DNA from: RHKX01 sp963839535
GTDB lineage: Bacteria > Actinomycetota > Thermoleophilia > Solirubrobacterales > 70-9
Direction of reading: 5' to 3'
Assembly (NCBI GenBank): GCA_963839535.1
Contig: CAWIVF010000007.1
Coordinates: forward strand, 14,728 to 78,727
DNA length: 64,000 nt
Below are positions 27,237-35,905 of this stretch, piece by piece; position 1 is the stretch's first letter, and each line of letters starts with the position of its first letter. The notes below the pieces were generated by a model, which was not told the DNA's origin, did no database searches, and saw nothing but the letters and a program-made list of their open reading frames with translations. The position numbers were made by a program, and so were the translations under genes.

Positions 27237-28332
27237 ATGGCCGACCTCATCTCATTCGCCCGCGGCGCGCCCAGCGCCGACCTGCTGCCCGTCGACGCCG
27301 TGCGTGAGGCCGCCGCCCGCGCGCTGGATTCCGACTCCTCCCGGGCCCTCTCCTACGGCACCGGCATCGGCCACCCCGGCCTCGGCGAGTGGATCGCCGA
27401 GCATCACGGAGTCGATCCCTCCGGCGTGATGGTCGCCAACGGCTCGCTCGAGGCGGGCTGGATGCTCTTCGACCACCTGCTCGAGCCCGGCGACGAGGTC
27501 GTCGTCGAGCAGCCCTCCTACGACCGGACGCTGCTGATGCTGGACCGGCTCGGGGTCGACCGGATCGGCGTCCCCCTCGAGGAGGACGGCCTCGACGTCG
27601 ACGGCATCGAGCAGGCCCTGGAGGACGGCCACCGCCCGAAGCTGATCCACGTGATCCCGAACTTCCACAACCCGGCGGGCTGCACGCTCTCGGAGGCGCA
27701 AGCGCAAGCGCCTGGTCGAGCTCTCCGCCGAGCACGGCTTCTGGATCTTCGAGGACGACCCCTACCGGCGGATCCGCTTCGGCGGCGACGAGCTGCCGAC
27801 GATGCTGGCGCTGGCCGAGGGCACCGACGCCAAGGTGATCCACGCCTCCTCGTTCTCCAAGACCGTCAGCCCCGGCATCCGCGTCGGCTACCTCGTCGGC
27901 CCCGACGACGAGATCGCGAAGATCGCCAAGCGGGCGAGCGAGACCTACATCTCGCCGAACATGCTGGCCGAGTCGATCGTCCTCGAGCTCTGCCGCTCGG
28001 GCGCGCTCGATCGCAACATCGAGCAGGTCAACGTCGCCCTCGCCGAGCGCCGCGACGCGGTGGTCGAGCAGCTCGAGCAGCAGATCCCGGAGGCGAAGTT
28101 CGTCGTCCCCGGCGGCGGCTACTTCCTCTGGCTCGACCTCGACGAGGGCACCGACACCGCGGCGCTGGTCGCCCCGGCCAAGGAGGCCGGCGTCGGCTTC
28201 GTCGCGGGGCCCGACTTCATGCTCGACGGCGGCGAGCGGAGCCTGCGGCTCTCGTTCGCCAGCGTCCCTCCGGGGGACGTGCCCGAGGGGATCGGGCGCA
28301 TCGCCCGCACCCTCGAAGCCTCCCGCTCCTGA
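27237..28332 (+). CDS. PLP aminotransferase, class I fold (2-aminoadipate/MocR-like)
   Basis: Begins at the substrate-gate segment ISFARGAPSADLLPVDAV. LSYGTGIGHPGLGEWIAEHHG, HVIPNFHNPAGCTLSE, FEDDPYRRIRFGG and the PLP lysine in SSFSKTVSPGIRVGYLVGP are the landmarks. There is no MocR HTH domain. One extra base near 27700 breaks the frame at SEA-KRKRLVELSAEHGF. It resembles LysN/2-aminoadipate aminotransferases; specificity is not readable. The stop codon lies in a dyad repeat. Confidence 0.87.
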
Positions 28333-28423
28333 CGGGCCGGGAGCGCCGGCTCTGCGTCATCGCGGCTCACGGCCTGGCGGTCGCCGGACTCTTCCTTGAT
28401 CGACGCCCCCGACCTCGTCAGGA
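28328..28423 (+). repeat. Dyad-flanked repeat, copy 1
   Basis: 96 bases starting at the aminotransferase stop. Outer arms are CCTGACGGGCCGGGAG and, at the other end, CCCCCGACCTCGTCAGG, which pair with few mismatches. Inner conserved blocks shared with copy 2 are GCGTCATCGC and GCCGG-CTCTTCCTTGATC. The middle differs in sequence and length. Confidence 0.75.
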
Positions 28424-28571
28424 CGTGCCGTGGCGCGCATCAGAAAAATTACTTGCGCTTCACGTTGCGTTAGCAATCCGCAAATACTTTTCGCTATTGT
28501 CGAGTATTCCAGTAGACAATGGATCCCGGGCTGGGGCAGCCTGACGGTCCTTTCAAGCGAGGAGACGCCCA
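28424..28571. promoter_or_regulatory. AT-rich leader/promoter with dyad before small ORF
   Basis: About 90 of these bases are clearly more AT-rich than anything around them. ATTGTC...GACAAT (28496-28520) forms an inverted repeat with a 13-base spacer, and TTGCG...CGCAA lies just upstream. A GAGGAG ribosome binding site stands before the ATG at 28572. Reads as a promoter with an operator, or a foreign segment. Confidence 0.45.
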
Positions 28572-28844
28572 ATGCCGATCAGCTTCTTCGAGGGAATCCC
28601 CGACGACCAGCGAGCCCAGGTGACACGCCGCAACATGGAGCGCCGGTTCTTCGCTCTCGCCGCCGCCGTCCGCGACCACGAGGCGACCGCCCGCCGGGCC
28701 ACGCCCGCGAGCGTCGCCAGGGACGAGCGCCTCTACCGCCGCCTCCGCCAGATCTGCGGCGAGCCTGACGGGCCGGGAGTTGCCAGCTCGGCGTCATCGC
28801 CCGCCTCGCTGCCAGATCGGCAGCGTCGCCGGGCTCTTCCTTGA
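28572..28844 (+). CDS. Small basic protein, unknown
   Basis: 90 codons. The first 65 (MPISFFEGIPDDQRAQVTRR... RRLRQICGEPD) are Arg-rich and helical with one cysteine and no membrane segment. The last 27 translate the dyad repeat and may not be native. The ribosome binding site is good. Framed by the two repeat copies. No family recognised. Confidence 0.5.
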   Translation: MPISFFEGIPDDQRAQVTRRNMERRFFALAAAVRDHEATARRATPASVARDERLYRRLRQICGEPDGPGVASSASSPASLPDRQRRRALP

Positions 28845-28870
28845 TCTGACAGCTCCCGACCTCGTCAGGA
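28764..28870 (+). repeat. Dyad-flanked repeat, copy 2
   Basis: 107 bases in the same orientation as copy 1. Identical outer arms CCTGACGGGCCGGGAG and CGACCTCGTCAGGA; the near-identical core GTCGCCGGGCTCTTCCTTGATC. It lies between the convergent ends of the small ORF and the DtxR gene. Confidence 0.75.
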
Positions 28871-28879
28871 GGTCAGTGG

Positions 28880-29593
28880 CTATCTCCCGTAGCGGTCCGT
28901 GCTCAGTACCAGCGACTCCGGCAGCGCCGCGCGGGGCGGGGGAGCCGGGTCGGCGATCACCGAGACCGTCTCGGCGACGCTCCTGGTGATCGTGTGCTCG
29001 CCGTCGGCGGAGGAGATCACGACCGCGTCGTCGTCCGAGCTCTTCACGGTTCCCTGCAGGCCGGTCTCGAGGCCGACCTTGCGCAGGTAGTGGAGGAGCT
29101 CCTCGGCCTCGTTCTCGAAGCGGAGGATGCCGACCTTGGCGCCGACCTCGCAGTCGGCGAGCAGCGATCCGCGGACGCGCTCCTCGAGCACGATCGGATG
29201 GCCGTGCGGGCAGGTCTTGGCGTCGCCGATCGCGGCCATCATCCGCTCCTCGAGCACCGGTGACATCGCGTGCTCGAGCCGCTCGGCCTCCTCGTGGACC
29301 TCGTCCCAGGGAATCCCGAGGACGTCGGTGAGGAAGCGCTCGATCAGCCGGTGGCGCTTGACGATCGCCTTCGCGTGGTCGAGCCCGTCGGGCGTGAAGG
29401 TCAGCGACTTGTCGGGCTCGCGGGCGACGTAGCCGTCCTCGACGAGCCGGCCGATCATCTCGTGGACCGTCGGCGGCGAGAGCTGCATCGCGCGGGCGGT
29501 GTTCGCGCCGGTCAGCGGCAGTCCCGCCTCCTGGAGCCAGAAGAGGGCCTGGAGGTACTCCTCCTCGGCGTCGGTCGCGTGGGCGCTGCTCAT
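28880..29593 (-). CDS. DtxR/MntR-family metal-dependent regulator
   Basis: 237 aa. Winged HTH (TGANTARAMQLSPPTVHEMI; EDGYVAREPDKSLTFTPDG), then the dimer and metal-binding domain (HRLIERFLTDVLGIPWDEVHEEAERLEHAMS and CPHGHPI) and an FeoA/SH3-like C-terminal domain. Metal residues of the ancillary and primary sites (His/Glu/Cys in DEVHEEAERLEHAMS and KTCPHGHPI) are kept. Whether iron or manganese is sensed is not readable. cydAB lies just downstream of its start on the same strand. Confidence 0.9.
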   Translation of the reverse strand: MSSAHATDAEEEYLQALFWLQEAGLPLTGANTARAMQLSPPTVHEMIGRLVEDGYVAREPDKSLTFTPDGLDHAKAIVKRHRLIERFLTDVLGIPWDEVHEEAERLEHAMSPVLEERMMAAIGDAKTCPHGHPIVLEERVRGSLLADCEVGAKVGILRFENEAEELLHYLRKVGLETGLQGTVKSSDDDAVVISSADGEHTITRSVAETVSVIADPAPPPRAALPESLVLSTDRYGR

Positions 29594-29599
29594 GGCGCC

Positions 29600-29605
29600 A
29601 GAGTA
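29600..29605 (-). promoter_or_regulatory. -10-like box of the DtxR-family gene
   Basis: On the minus strand TACTCT stands 6 bases before the ATG at 29593, and directly follows the cydB stop. Confidence 0.4.
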
Positions 29606-29606
29606 T

Positions 29607-30607
29607 CTACTCGAGGGTCTGGCGCTGGGCGAGCCAGTAGAGGAGCCCGAGCGCCGGGCCGACGACGCACAGCGCGGCGATGAAGACGATCACCGTCGCG
29701 GTCAGCGCCGACTCCACCCCGGCGCCCTGATCGACGGTCATCGTCTCCGGCAGCAGGTACGGGTACTGCGCGACCGCCCAGCCGGCGATCACCGCGAGCA
29801 CCGCGCCGATCGCAAGCGGGCGCAGAGCCCGGCGCCAGCCGCGCAGGAGCCCCGCCAGGGTCACCGACCCGAGCACGAGCGAGGCGATCAGGAACGGCAG
29901 CCCCTCGTCGATCAGACCGTCGAAGACGTAGCGCGCGTCGAGCCGCAGGACGACGAGCCCCGCCGCCGCGAGGAGGCCGGCGACGACGCCGGCGCCGATC
30001 GCGCGCCGCGTGAAGTAGTCCGCCAGCTCGTCGTCGCCGGCGCGCCGGCAGTCGTCGCGGAGGAAGACCGAGGCCACGTAGGAGCAGCTCGCCACGAAGA
30101 GCACGCCGATCAGGATCGGCAGCGGCCCGATCCACCCGAGCGCGTCCCCGGCCTGCCCCGGCTCCGACCTCCCCGGCGGCGATCGCGCCGACCACGGCGC
30201 CGAGGAAGAACGGGCGTGATCAACGACGAGACGGCGAAGACCGCCCGCGACCGCCGACCGAGCTCGCCCTCGATCACGTGCCCGAACGCGAAGCCGGACC
30301 CGCGCAGGACGATCCCGAGCGCCGCCAGCGCGAGCGGCACGTAGAGCGTCTCCATGATCGGCCCGAAGGCGTGGGGGAATCCGGTCCAGAGCACGACCAG
30401 GGCGAAGATCAGCCACACGTGGTTGGCCTCCCAGACCGGCCCGAGCGAGCTCGCCACGCGTCGCTCGATCCGCTCGCGCCGATCGGCGTCCGGATCGCGG
30501 CTCGCGAGCAGCTGCCAGACCCCGGCGCCGAAGTCGGCGCCGGCAAAGACCGCGTACAGCGCTGCCCCGATCGTCAGGATCGCCGCGACGGCGTCCGCCT
30601 TGCTCAT
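29607..30607 (-). CDS. cydB: Cytochrome bd quinol oxidase subunit II
   Basis: About 333 aa. The N-terminal AILTIGAALYAVFAGADFGAGVWQLLASRD and GPVWEANHVWLIFALVVLWTGFP are diagnostic of CydB. Eight to nine helices follow, ending in LLYWLAQRQTLE. Single-base shifts near 30175 and 30215 interrupt the middle. The start overlaps the cydA stop by 4 bases. Confidence 0.9.
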
Positions 30608-31987
30608 CGGGCGCCCACCCCTCCCGGCTCCCCGGAGGACGGCGGTCCGTAGGGAACGTCGCCCCCCTCGTCACCGTCGTCGGCGTTGGCGCGGCGCGCG
30701 ATCGTCTTCAGGGCGAGCACCGAGACGACGCCGAGGACCGCGTAGAGGACCACGGCCCCGGCGAAGACGAACCAGAGGCCGCCGGCGCTCGTCACCGCCT
30801 CGGACGTGCGCATGGTCTCGTAGACGATCCACGGCTGGCGACCGACCTCGGTCACGATCCAGCCCGACTCGAGCGCGACCAGCGCGGCGATCCCGCTGAC
30901 CGACACGGCCCGCAGGAACCACTTCGACGGCGGCACGTCGCGGTGCTTGCGCCAGGCGAGCGCGAACCAGGCGCCGAGCGCCAGCAGCCCGAAGCCGATC
31001 CCGACCATGGCGTTGAAGGCGAGGTGGAGAAGCGTGTTCGCCGGCGGCTCCTCGTCGTCGGGGATCTGATCGAGCCCGGTGACGACGGTGTCGGTGCTCC
31101 AGCCGACGAGCCAGGAGTCGAGCCCGGGGATGCCGATCCCGTACTCCACCCCGTCATCGGTGCAGATGCCGCCGAGCCACTCGGTCTGGTGCGCGCCGGT
31201 CTCCTCGATGCACTCGAAGGCGGCGAACTTCGCCGGCTGGTGCTCGGCGACCCCCCGGGCGGCCACGTCGCCGACGAAGATCTGCACCGGCGTGAGGATC
31301 GCCGCCACGGTCAGCGGGATCAGCACTCCCAGCCGGTGGTGTCGCTCGGCGCCTCCCCTTCAGCATCCCGAACGCGTAGATCGACGCGAGGCCGAAGCCG
31401 ACCACGAGGTAGGCCCCGAGGAGCATGTGGGGGAACTCGTAGACCGTGGCCGGGTTGAGCAGCGCCGTCATCGGCTCGACGTCGGTGACCTCGCCGGCCG
31501 CGTTCGTCTCGAACCCCTGGGGATGGTTCATCCAGGAGTTGACGGCGACGACGCTGAAGGCCCCGCCGATCCCGGCGATCACGATCGGCACGCCGCTCCA
31601 GAAGTGGGCCCAGCCGCTCAGCCGCTTCCAGCCGTAGATGTAGATCGCGATGAAGATCGCCTCGGTGAAGAAGAAGATGCCCTCGATCGCGAAGCCGGTG
31701 CCGAACACGTCCCCGTAGCGCTCCATGAAGTGCGGCCACAGGAGGCCCATCTCGAAGGAGAGGACGGTGCCGGTGACCGCGCCGACCGCGAACAGGACCG
31801 CGGCCGCCTTCGACCACTGCCGGGCGAGCCGGAGCGCATCCTCGTCCCCATGCCTGCGACCCCGGTACTCGGCGATCAGCATCATCGCCGGCAGCGCGAC
31901 CCCGATGCACGCGAGGATGATGTGGAAGCCGAGCGTGAACGCCATCAACTCGCGCGCGGCGAGGAGGTTGTCGGCCAGGGGGACCAT
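30604..31987 (-). CDS. cydA: Cytochrome bd quinol oxidase subunit I
   Basis: Quinol-oxidising, oxygen-reducing subunit with haems b558, b595 and d. LLAARELMAFTLGFHIILAC contains the first haem His, FAIEGIFFFTEAIFIAIYIYGWKRL and VNSWMNHPQGFE are conserved, and GRQPWIVYETMRTSEAVT closes the family pattern. The Q-loop is of the short type. A one-base shift near 31340 breaks the frame after YAFGMLKGR. ATG 31987. Confidence 0.92.
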
Positions 31988-32012
31988 CTCGGCGGGCGCT
32001 CCCGCGTAATGG

Positions 32013-32675
32013 TCAGCTCCCGAGCAGGATGGCGGAGAGCGACCTGTCGATGCCCAGGCTGAAGAGGGCCGGTGAGCTGGCTCCCGCGCAACTCGCCCCC
32101 AAGCGAACGACATGGGTCCCGGCCGGCAGTGTCTCGGTCACCCCGGTGGCGTGGTAGGTCTCGGTGACGGCGTCCGCAAAGGTCCTCTGCGTCCCCTTGA
32201 TCGGAATGTCGTCGACGTACATCCCGATCGTCGGCACGGCGTTCGGGGTGCAGTCCACCGAGATTGCGATCCCGGTTCCGAGGTCCACGTCGCCGCTGAC
32301 GAACAGCTTCCCGGCGACCGGAGTCGTGATGCTGACGCCGCCGTTGATTGATTCTGCGGGCGGCGGAACGGGGGTTTCGGCCTCCGTGACCCCCAGGGTC
32401 GGGCCCGTCTCTCCCTGATCCCCCTTCTCTCCCGCGGGCAGCTGGCCGGCCGCGAAGTCGCTGCCGAGCAGCGAGCCCTCCGCCACCTTCGACGAGTTCA
32501 CCGCATTCTTCGCGATGTCGCTCCGCTTCACCTGTCCCTTGGCGATGTGCTTGGACTTGACCGAGTTCTTCGACAGCTCAGTCGCAGCCCAGGCGCCGCC
32601 GATACCGAGGGCGAAGAACAGGGCGATGGACGAGACGACGTTCGCGTAGGTGAGCCTTGCGCGGAAGTTCTTCAT
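32013..32675 (-). CDS. Exported NSVKSK-repeat protein with Gly-x-x stretch
   Basis: About 220 aa. Signal-like N-terminus (LTYANVVSSIALFFALGIGGAWA), then short repeats NSVKSKHIAKGQVKRSDIAK and NAVNSSKVAEGSLLGSDFA, a small collagen-like GEKGDQGETGP and a beta-rich C-terminal domain with two cysteines. A surface or matrix protein; function unknown. The ATG at 32675 is preferred to an earlier in-frame one because it starts the basic signal region. Related to the protein at 40522-41678. Confidence 0.78.
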   Translation of the reverse strand: MKNFRARLTYANVVSSIALFFALGIGGAWAATELSKNSVKSKHIAKGQVKRSDIAKNAVNSSKVAEGSLLGSDFAAGQLPAGEKGDQGETGPTLGVTEAETPVPPPAESINGGVSITTPVAGKLFVSGDVDLGTGIAISVDCTPNAVPTIGMYVDDIPIKGTQRTFADAVTETYHATGVTETLPAGTHVVRLGASCAGASSPALFSLGIDRSLSAILLGS

Positions 32676-32741
32676 GGGGACCCCTCGTTGTGGACGGTTC
32701 CGTGAACCTAGACCCGCCCAGGAGGCCGTCAACAATTCGGC

Positions 32742-33183
32742 CTACGGGTAGTTGGCGTCCTCCGGGCACGCAGTCGGCGAGGACCACGCCGCCCTCGCCG
32801 AGCACCCGGTGGCCGGACCGGTTGCCCGCCTCCACGCTGCGCATGATCGCCCCGCAGATCAACCGCGCCGTCTGCTCGCTCTCGGGGTCGGGGGCGAAGC
32901 CCGTCTCGGCCTCGACCAGTCCATCGGTGATCACCAGCGTCTCGACGCCTCCGCCCGCGGGCGGCAGGTTGTCGACGATCGGACCGAGCTCGGCCTGCTG
33001 GTCGGGCGGGAGCGACGACAGGTCGAAGGACTCGTTGTAGGTGTCGAGCCGCTCGACGATCGCCGCGGCCAGCTCCTCGTCGGCGGGGGTGGAGGCCTCG
33101 ATCACGGCCTCGTCGTCGGAACCGCAGCCTGCGATCAGAGCGGCGGCGGCCAGCGCGAGCACGAGTCCCCGGAGCCGCCGCAC
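32742..33183 (-). CDS. Small lipoprotein, unknown
   Basis: MRRLRGLVLALAAAALIAGC is a lipoprotein signal with the lipobox ending at Cys20. The mature part is acidic, with conserved-looking cysteines in ARLICGAIM and VLADCVP. A single extra base near 32763 shifts the end; the intended end is DCVPEDANYP and the TAG at 32742-32744. About 145 aa. No family recognised. Confidence 0.68.
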
Positions 33184-33187
33184 GCCC

Positions 33188-34003
33188 TCAGCCCGCGGCT
33201 CCGGACAGCGTCTTGACGACGGCCTCGTAGACCCCGTCGCCCATCGTGCCCTCGGTCACCGTCACGTTGTCGTGGGTGGCGATCGCCTCGCGCAGCGCCG
33301 GATCGCCGACCGGGCCGTTGGCGACGCAGAAGAAGCGCCCGACGTACTCGGCGGCGGTCAGGTCCTCCATCGAGTCGCCCGCGGCGATGCACTCCTCCGG
33401 GGCGTACCCGCGCGCCCGCATGTGGGCGCCGACGGCCTTCCCCTTGCTCGCCCCGCCGGGGACCAGGTGGTAGGCGTGGGCTCGCTCGATCCCCTCCATC
33501 GGCCGGTTGATGGCGCCGTTGTCGAGGAAGCGCAGGTCCTCGTGGCCCTCGGCCGCGATCAGCGCGTTGACCTCGTCGGAGTCGACGAGACCGCGGAACA
33601 GGAGGGAGAGCACCCGGTCCTGGTGCCAGGGAGCGTGGTACTCGAGCCGCGCGCCGTAGCGCTCGAAGAGCAGGTCGGGGAGCCCCGCGGCGATGATCCG
33701 CTCCGCCGGGGTGCCGCTCTCGTCCGGCACCCAGCTGCCGCTGAGGTAGGTCCGCTCGCCGTCGATCACCATCCCGCAGCCGGCCTCGTAGATGTAGGAG
33801 GTCTGGCCGAAGAGGCGCGCGTCGGCCTGGATCTGCGCCTCGCGCCGGCCGGACATGATCACGACCTCGACCCCGGCCCGGTGACAGGCCTCGAAGGTGA
33901 GTGCCTGCATCCGCGAGAAGTTGCCCTCGGCGTCGCGGAAGAGCGAGCCGAAGCGCCCGAGCAGGGTCCCGTCGAGGTCCGTGTATAGGCAGCGGAGGGC
34001 CAT
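33188..34003 (-). CDS. HAD-superfamily hydrolase, Cof/SPP type
   Basis: LYTDLDGTLLG is motif I with both Asp residues, VVIMSGRREAQ is motif II, and GASKGKAVGAHM plus CIAAGDSMEDLTAA supply the Lys and the terminal Asp motif. The C2 cap sits between them (EYHAPWHQDRVLSLLFRGL). Likely a sugar-phosphate or glycosyl phosphatase. Divergent from the cupin gene; the ATG at 34003 is chosen, but 34024 is also in frame. Confidence 0.85.
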   Translation of the reverse strand: MALRCLYTDLDGTLLGRFGSLFRDAEGNFSRMQALTFEACHRAGVEVVIMSGRREAQIQADARLFGQTSYIYEAGCGMVIDGERTYLSGSWVPDESGTPAERIIAAGLPDLLFERYGARLEYHAPWHQDRVLSLLFRGLVDSDEVNALIAAEGHEDLRFLDNGAINRPMEGIERAHAYHLVPGGASKGKAVGAHMRARGYAPEECIAAGDSMEDLTAAEYVGRFFCVANGPVGDPALREAIATHDNVTVTEGTMGDGVYEAVVKTLSGAAG

Positions 34004-34008
34004 CGGGG

Positions 34009-34014
34009 TACCGT
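34009..34014 (+). promoter_or_regulatory. -10-like box of the cupin gene
   Basis: TACCGT with 8 bases to the ATG at 34023, lying within the first codons of the divergent HAD gene. Confidence 0.35.
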
Positions 34015-34022
34015 ATTCGGCC

Positions 34023-34489
34023 ATGGCCGACCGAGCCGCCACCGGGCCCGACGAGCTGCGCAATCCGTTCTCCGGGCAGACGATCCGCTTCCTCGAGGAG
34101 ACCGACGAGGTGCTCGTCATCGAGACCACCTACGAGGCGGGCGGCGCCCCGGCCCCGGCGCACCTCCACCCGTCCCAGGACGAGCGCTTCGAGGTGCTCT
34201 CGGGCGAGGTCCGGACCGCAGTCGACGGGGAGCCGCGGACGCTGCGGGAGGGGGACGTCCTCGAGGTCCCCGCCGGCACCGCCCATGAGTTCGGCGGCCA
34301 TCCCGACGCGGGGGGAACGGTGCGCTGGGAGGTCCGCCCGCCGCTGCGGACCCGCGAGTTCTTCGTGCACCTCCACGCCGCCCTGAACGCCGCCGCCGAG
34401 GGGAAGGAGCCGGAAGGCCCGAGCCTTTCGACTTCGCCGATTACGAGGACGTCTTCCGGATCCGCCTCTTCCCGGCGCCCCGAGCATGT
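34023..34489 (+). CDS. Small cupin-domain protein
   Basis: About 155 aa. HLHPSQDERFEVLSGEV is cupin motif 1 with the two His and the Glu, and LEVPAGTAHEFGG is motif 2 with the third His, so the metal site is complete. One base is missing near 34427 and one base is extra near 34482, so the end should read FDFADYEDVFRIRLFPAP and stop at TAG 34487-34489. Function unknown. Convergent with the last gene of the signalling operon. Confidence 0.78.
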
Positions 34490-35183
34490 AGAGCGTCGAG
34501 CGGATCGCCGAGCTCTTCCAGACATTGCGCCAGCGTGACCACTGGCGCCTCGAGTCGACGCAGACGACCGTGGTCTCAACCTCGCCGGCGTGGCCGCAGC
34601 GCCGAGCGAGCGCGCTGAGGGTGCTCTCCCAGAGCTTGTCCTCCTGGCGGTGGCCCCCGAGGGCGAGACCGACCTCGAAGATCGGATCGCTCGCGCGCAT
34701 CAGGATCTGCGCCTCGGCGACGGTGTCGTCCCCCTCGGCTCGGGCGCTGAACGTGACCCACCCCGAGAACATGTGACCCTGCGGGGTCATCAGCGTGAAC
34801 GACTCATCGTCGGCGTAGAGGACCATCACGCCGGTCGAGAGCTTCATGCCGCCGGGCATGGTTGCGTCGATCAGCCCGACCTCGCCGGGCGCAATACCGG
34901 CAAGAGGGCCGTAGAAGCGGTTGCCCTCGGGCCAGAAGCTGGCGAACTCCGACTTCCAGATGGCGATCAACTCGGCGGCGGTCGCCGACTGCGACGGGAT
35001 CCGCACCCGGTAGGTCTTCTGCCACATCTTTCCGAAGCCCTGAACCGGCGAGGCGAGGCGGCGTCCGGCGATGTTGATGCCGACGGCACCTTCGGGAACG
35101 TCGGGGCGGCGCAGGTGGGAGACGGGCGGAGCCCAACTGTCCTCGTTCCTGGCGGTCCTCCCGGTCCCCTGCGGCGTGCTCAT
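34441..35183 (-). CDS. Unknown protein closing the partner-switching operon
   Basis: About 235 aa. No signal peptide. A polar N-terminus leads to MWQKTYRVRIPSQSATAAEL and a beta-rich domain (GLIDATMPGGMKLSTGVMVL; FTLMTPQGHMFSGWVTFSA; ASDPIFEVGLALGGHRQEDK) reminiscent of a helix-grip/SRPBCC fold. The family is not recognised. No stop closes the frame near the cupin end, so an indel is likely; the real stop lies between about 34441 and 34490. The ATG at 35183 overlaps the STAS stop as ATGA, so it is translationally coupled to the pathway. Confidence 0.68.
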
Positions 35184-35547
35184 CGTGTTCCTCCCGCGCC
35201 GACGGAGCTCAGCGCCGCGGCCTCGTCGGCGTGGATCGAGACCGCCTCGTCGAGGCGGGTCAGCTCGAAGATCTGCCGGTAGTGCTCGGAGAGGGCGCAC
35301 GCCAGCACGGCCTGGCCCTGCGCTGGGCCCGGACGAGCAACATCACCAGCAGGCCGATCCCACCACTGTTCATGTAGTCGAGGCCGGAGAAGTCGAGCAG
35401 GATCGTCGTCGCTCCGGTTCCGCTGGCCCGCCCGTAGGCGTCCATCAAAGCCTCCTCGCTGGCGGCGGTGACGTCGCCGACGATGTCGATCGCGGCGACT
35501 CCGCCGGCGAGCTCGCGAACCTCGAAGTGGGCGGCTGACTCAGGCAT
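35180..35547 (-). CDS. STAS anti-sigma factor antagonist (2)
   Basis: About 122 aa. ATTILLDFSGLDYMNSGGIG keeps the serine that is phosphorylated in SpoIIAA/RsbV-type proteins (NSGGI). One base is missing near 35320; the intended end is QAVLACALSEHYRQIFELTR followed by a short acidic tail and the TGA at 35180-35182. It starts 8 bases inside the upstream STAS gene and closely resembles it. Confidence 0.85.
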
Positions 35548-35905
35548 GGGGGTTCCCCTCTGCGCCGTTCAGGGCGTCTTGTTCGCTGTTGGCAATCTGC
35601 ATGAAGTCGGCCAGGCGAGTGATCTCGAAGATCTCCCGGTAATGGTCGGAGAGTCCGACCGCGTACATCTCGACGTTCCTGCTCCGGGCCTGCGCGAGCA
35701 GTCCCACGATCAGGGCGATGCCGGTGCTGTTGATGTATTCGGTGTCGGCGAAGTTGAGGACGACCGAAGCGACGCCCTCGCCGACCGCCTCCGCATAGGC
35801 ATCGGCCAGCACCGCCTCCGCGGCGGCGTTGAGCTCCCCGCCCAGGTCGATCACGGCGGCGCCGTTCCGCCGCCGGACCGTCGCCGTCAGCTCACGAGCT
35901 TCCAC
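35540..35905 (-). CDS. STAS anti-sigma factor antagonist (1)
   Basis: 121 aa, intact. AAVIDLGGELNAAAEAVLAD, then VVLNFADTEYINSTGIALIV with the phosphorylatable Ser in NSTGI, and the shared tail LSDHYREIFEITRLADFMQI. Should be phosphorylated by the HATPase domain of the upstream gene and dephosphorylated by its PP2C domain, in a partner-switching scheme. Start overlaps the upstream stop. Confidence 0.92.
   Translation of the reverse strand: MEARELTATVRRRNGAAVIDLGGELNAAAEAVLADAYAEAVGEGVASVVLNFADTEYINSTGIALIVGLLAQARSRNVEMYAVGLSDHYREIFEITRLADFMQIANSEQDALNGAEGNPHA

Noticed and set aside
28328..28870. CRISPR array or attachment sites
   Set aside because: Only two copies with variable interiors, no regular spacers, no cas or integrase gene nearby.
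33135..35300. A 721-codon minus-strand frame joining the unknown operon protein to antisense of the cupin and the HAD region
   Set aside because: Only the first 240 codons look like protein; the rest is an out-of-frame reading of the cupin and HAD genes and exists because the real stop is lost to an indel.
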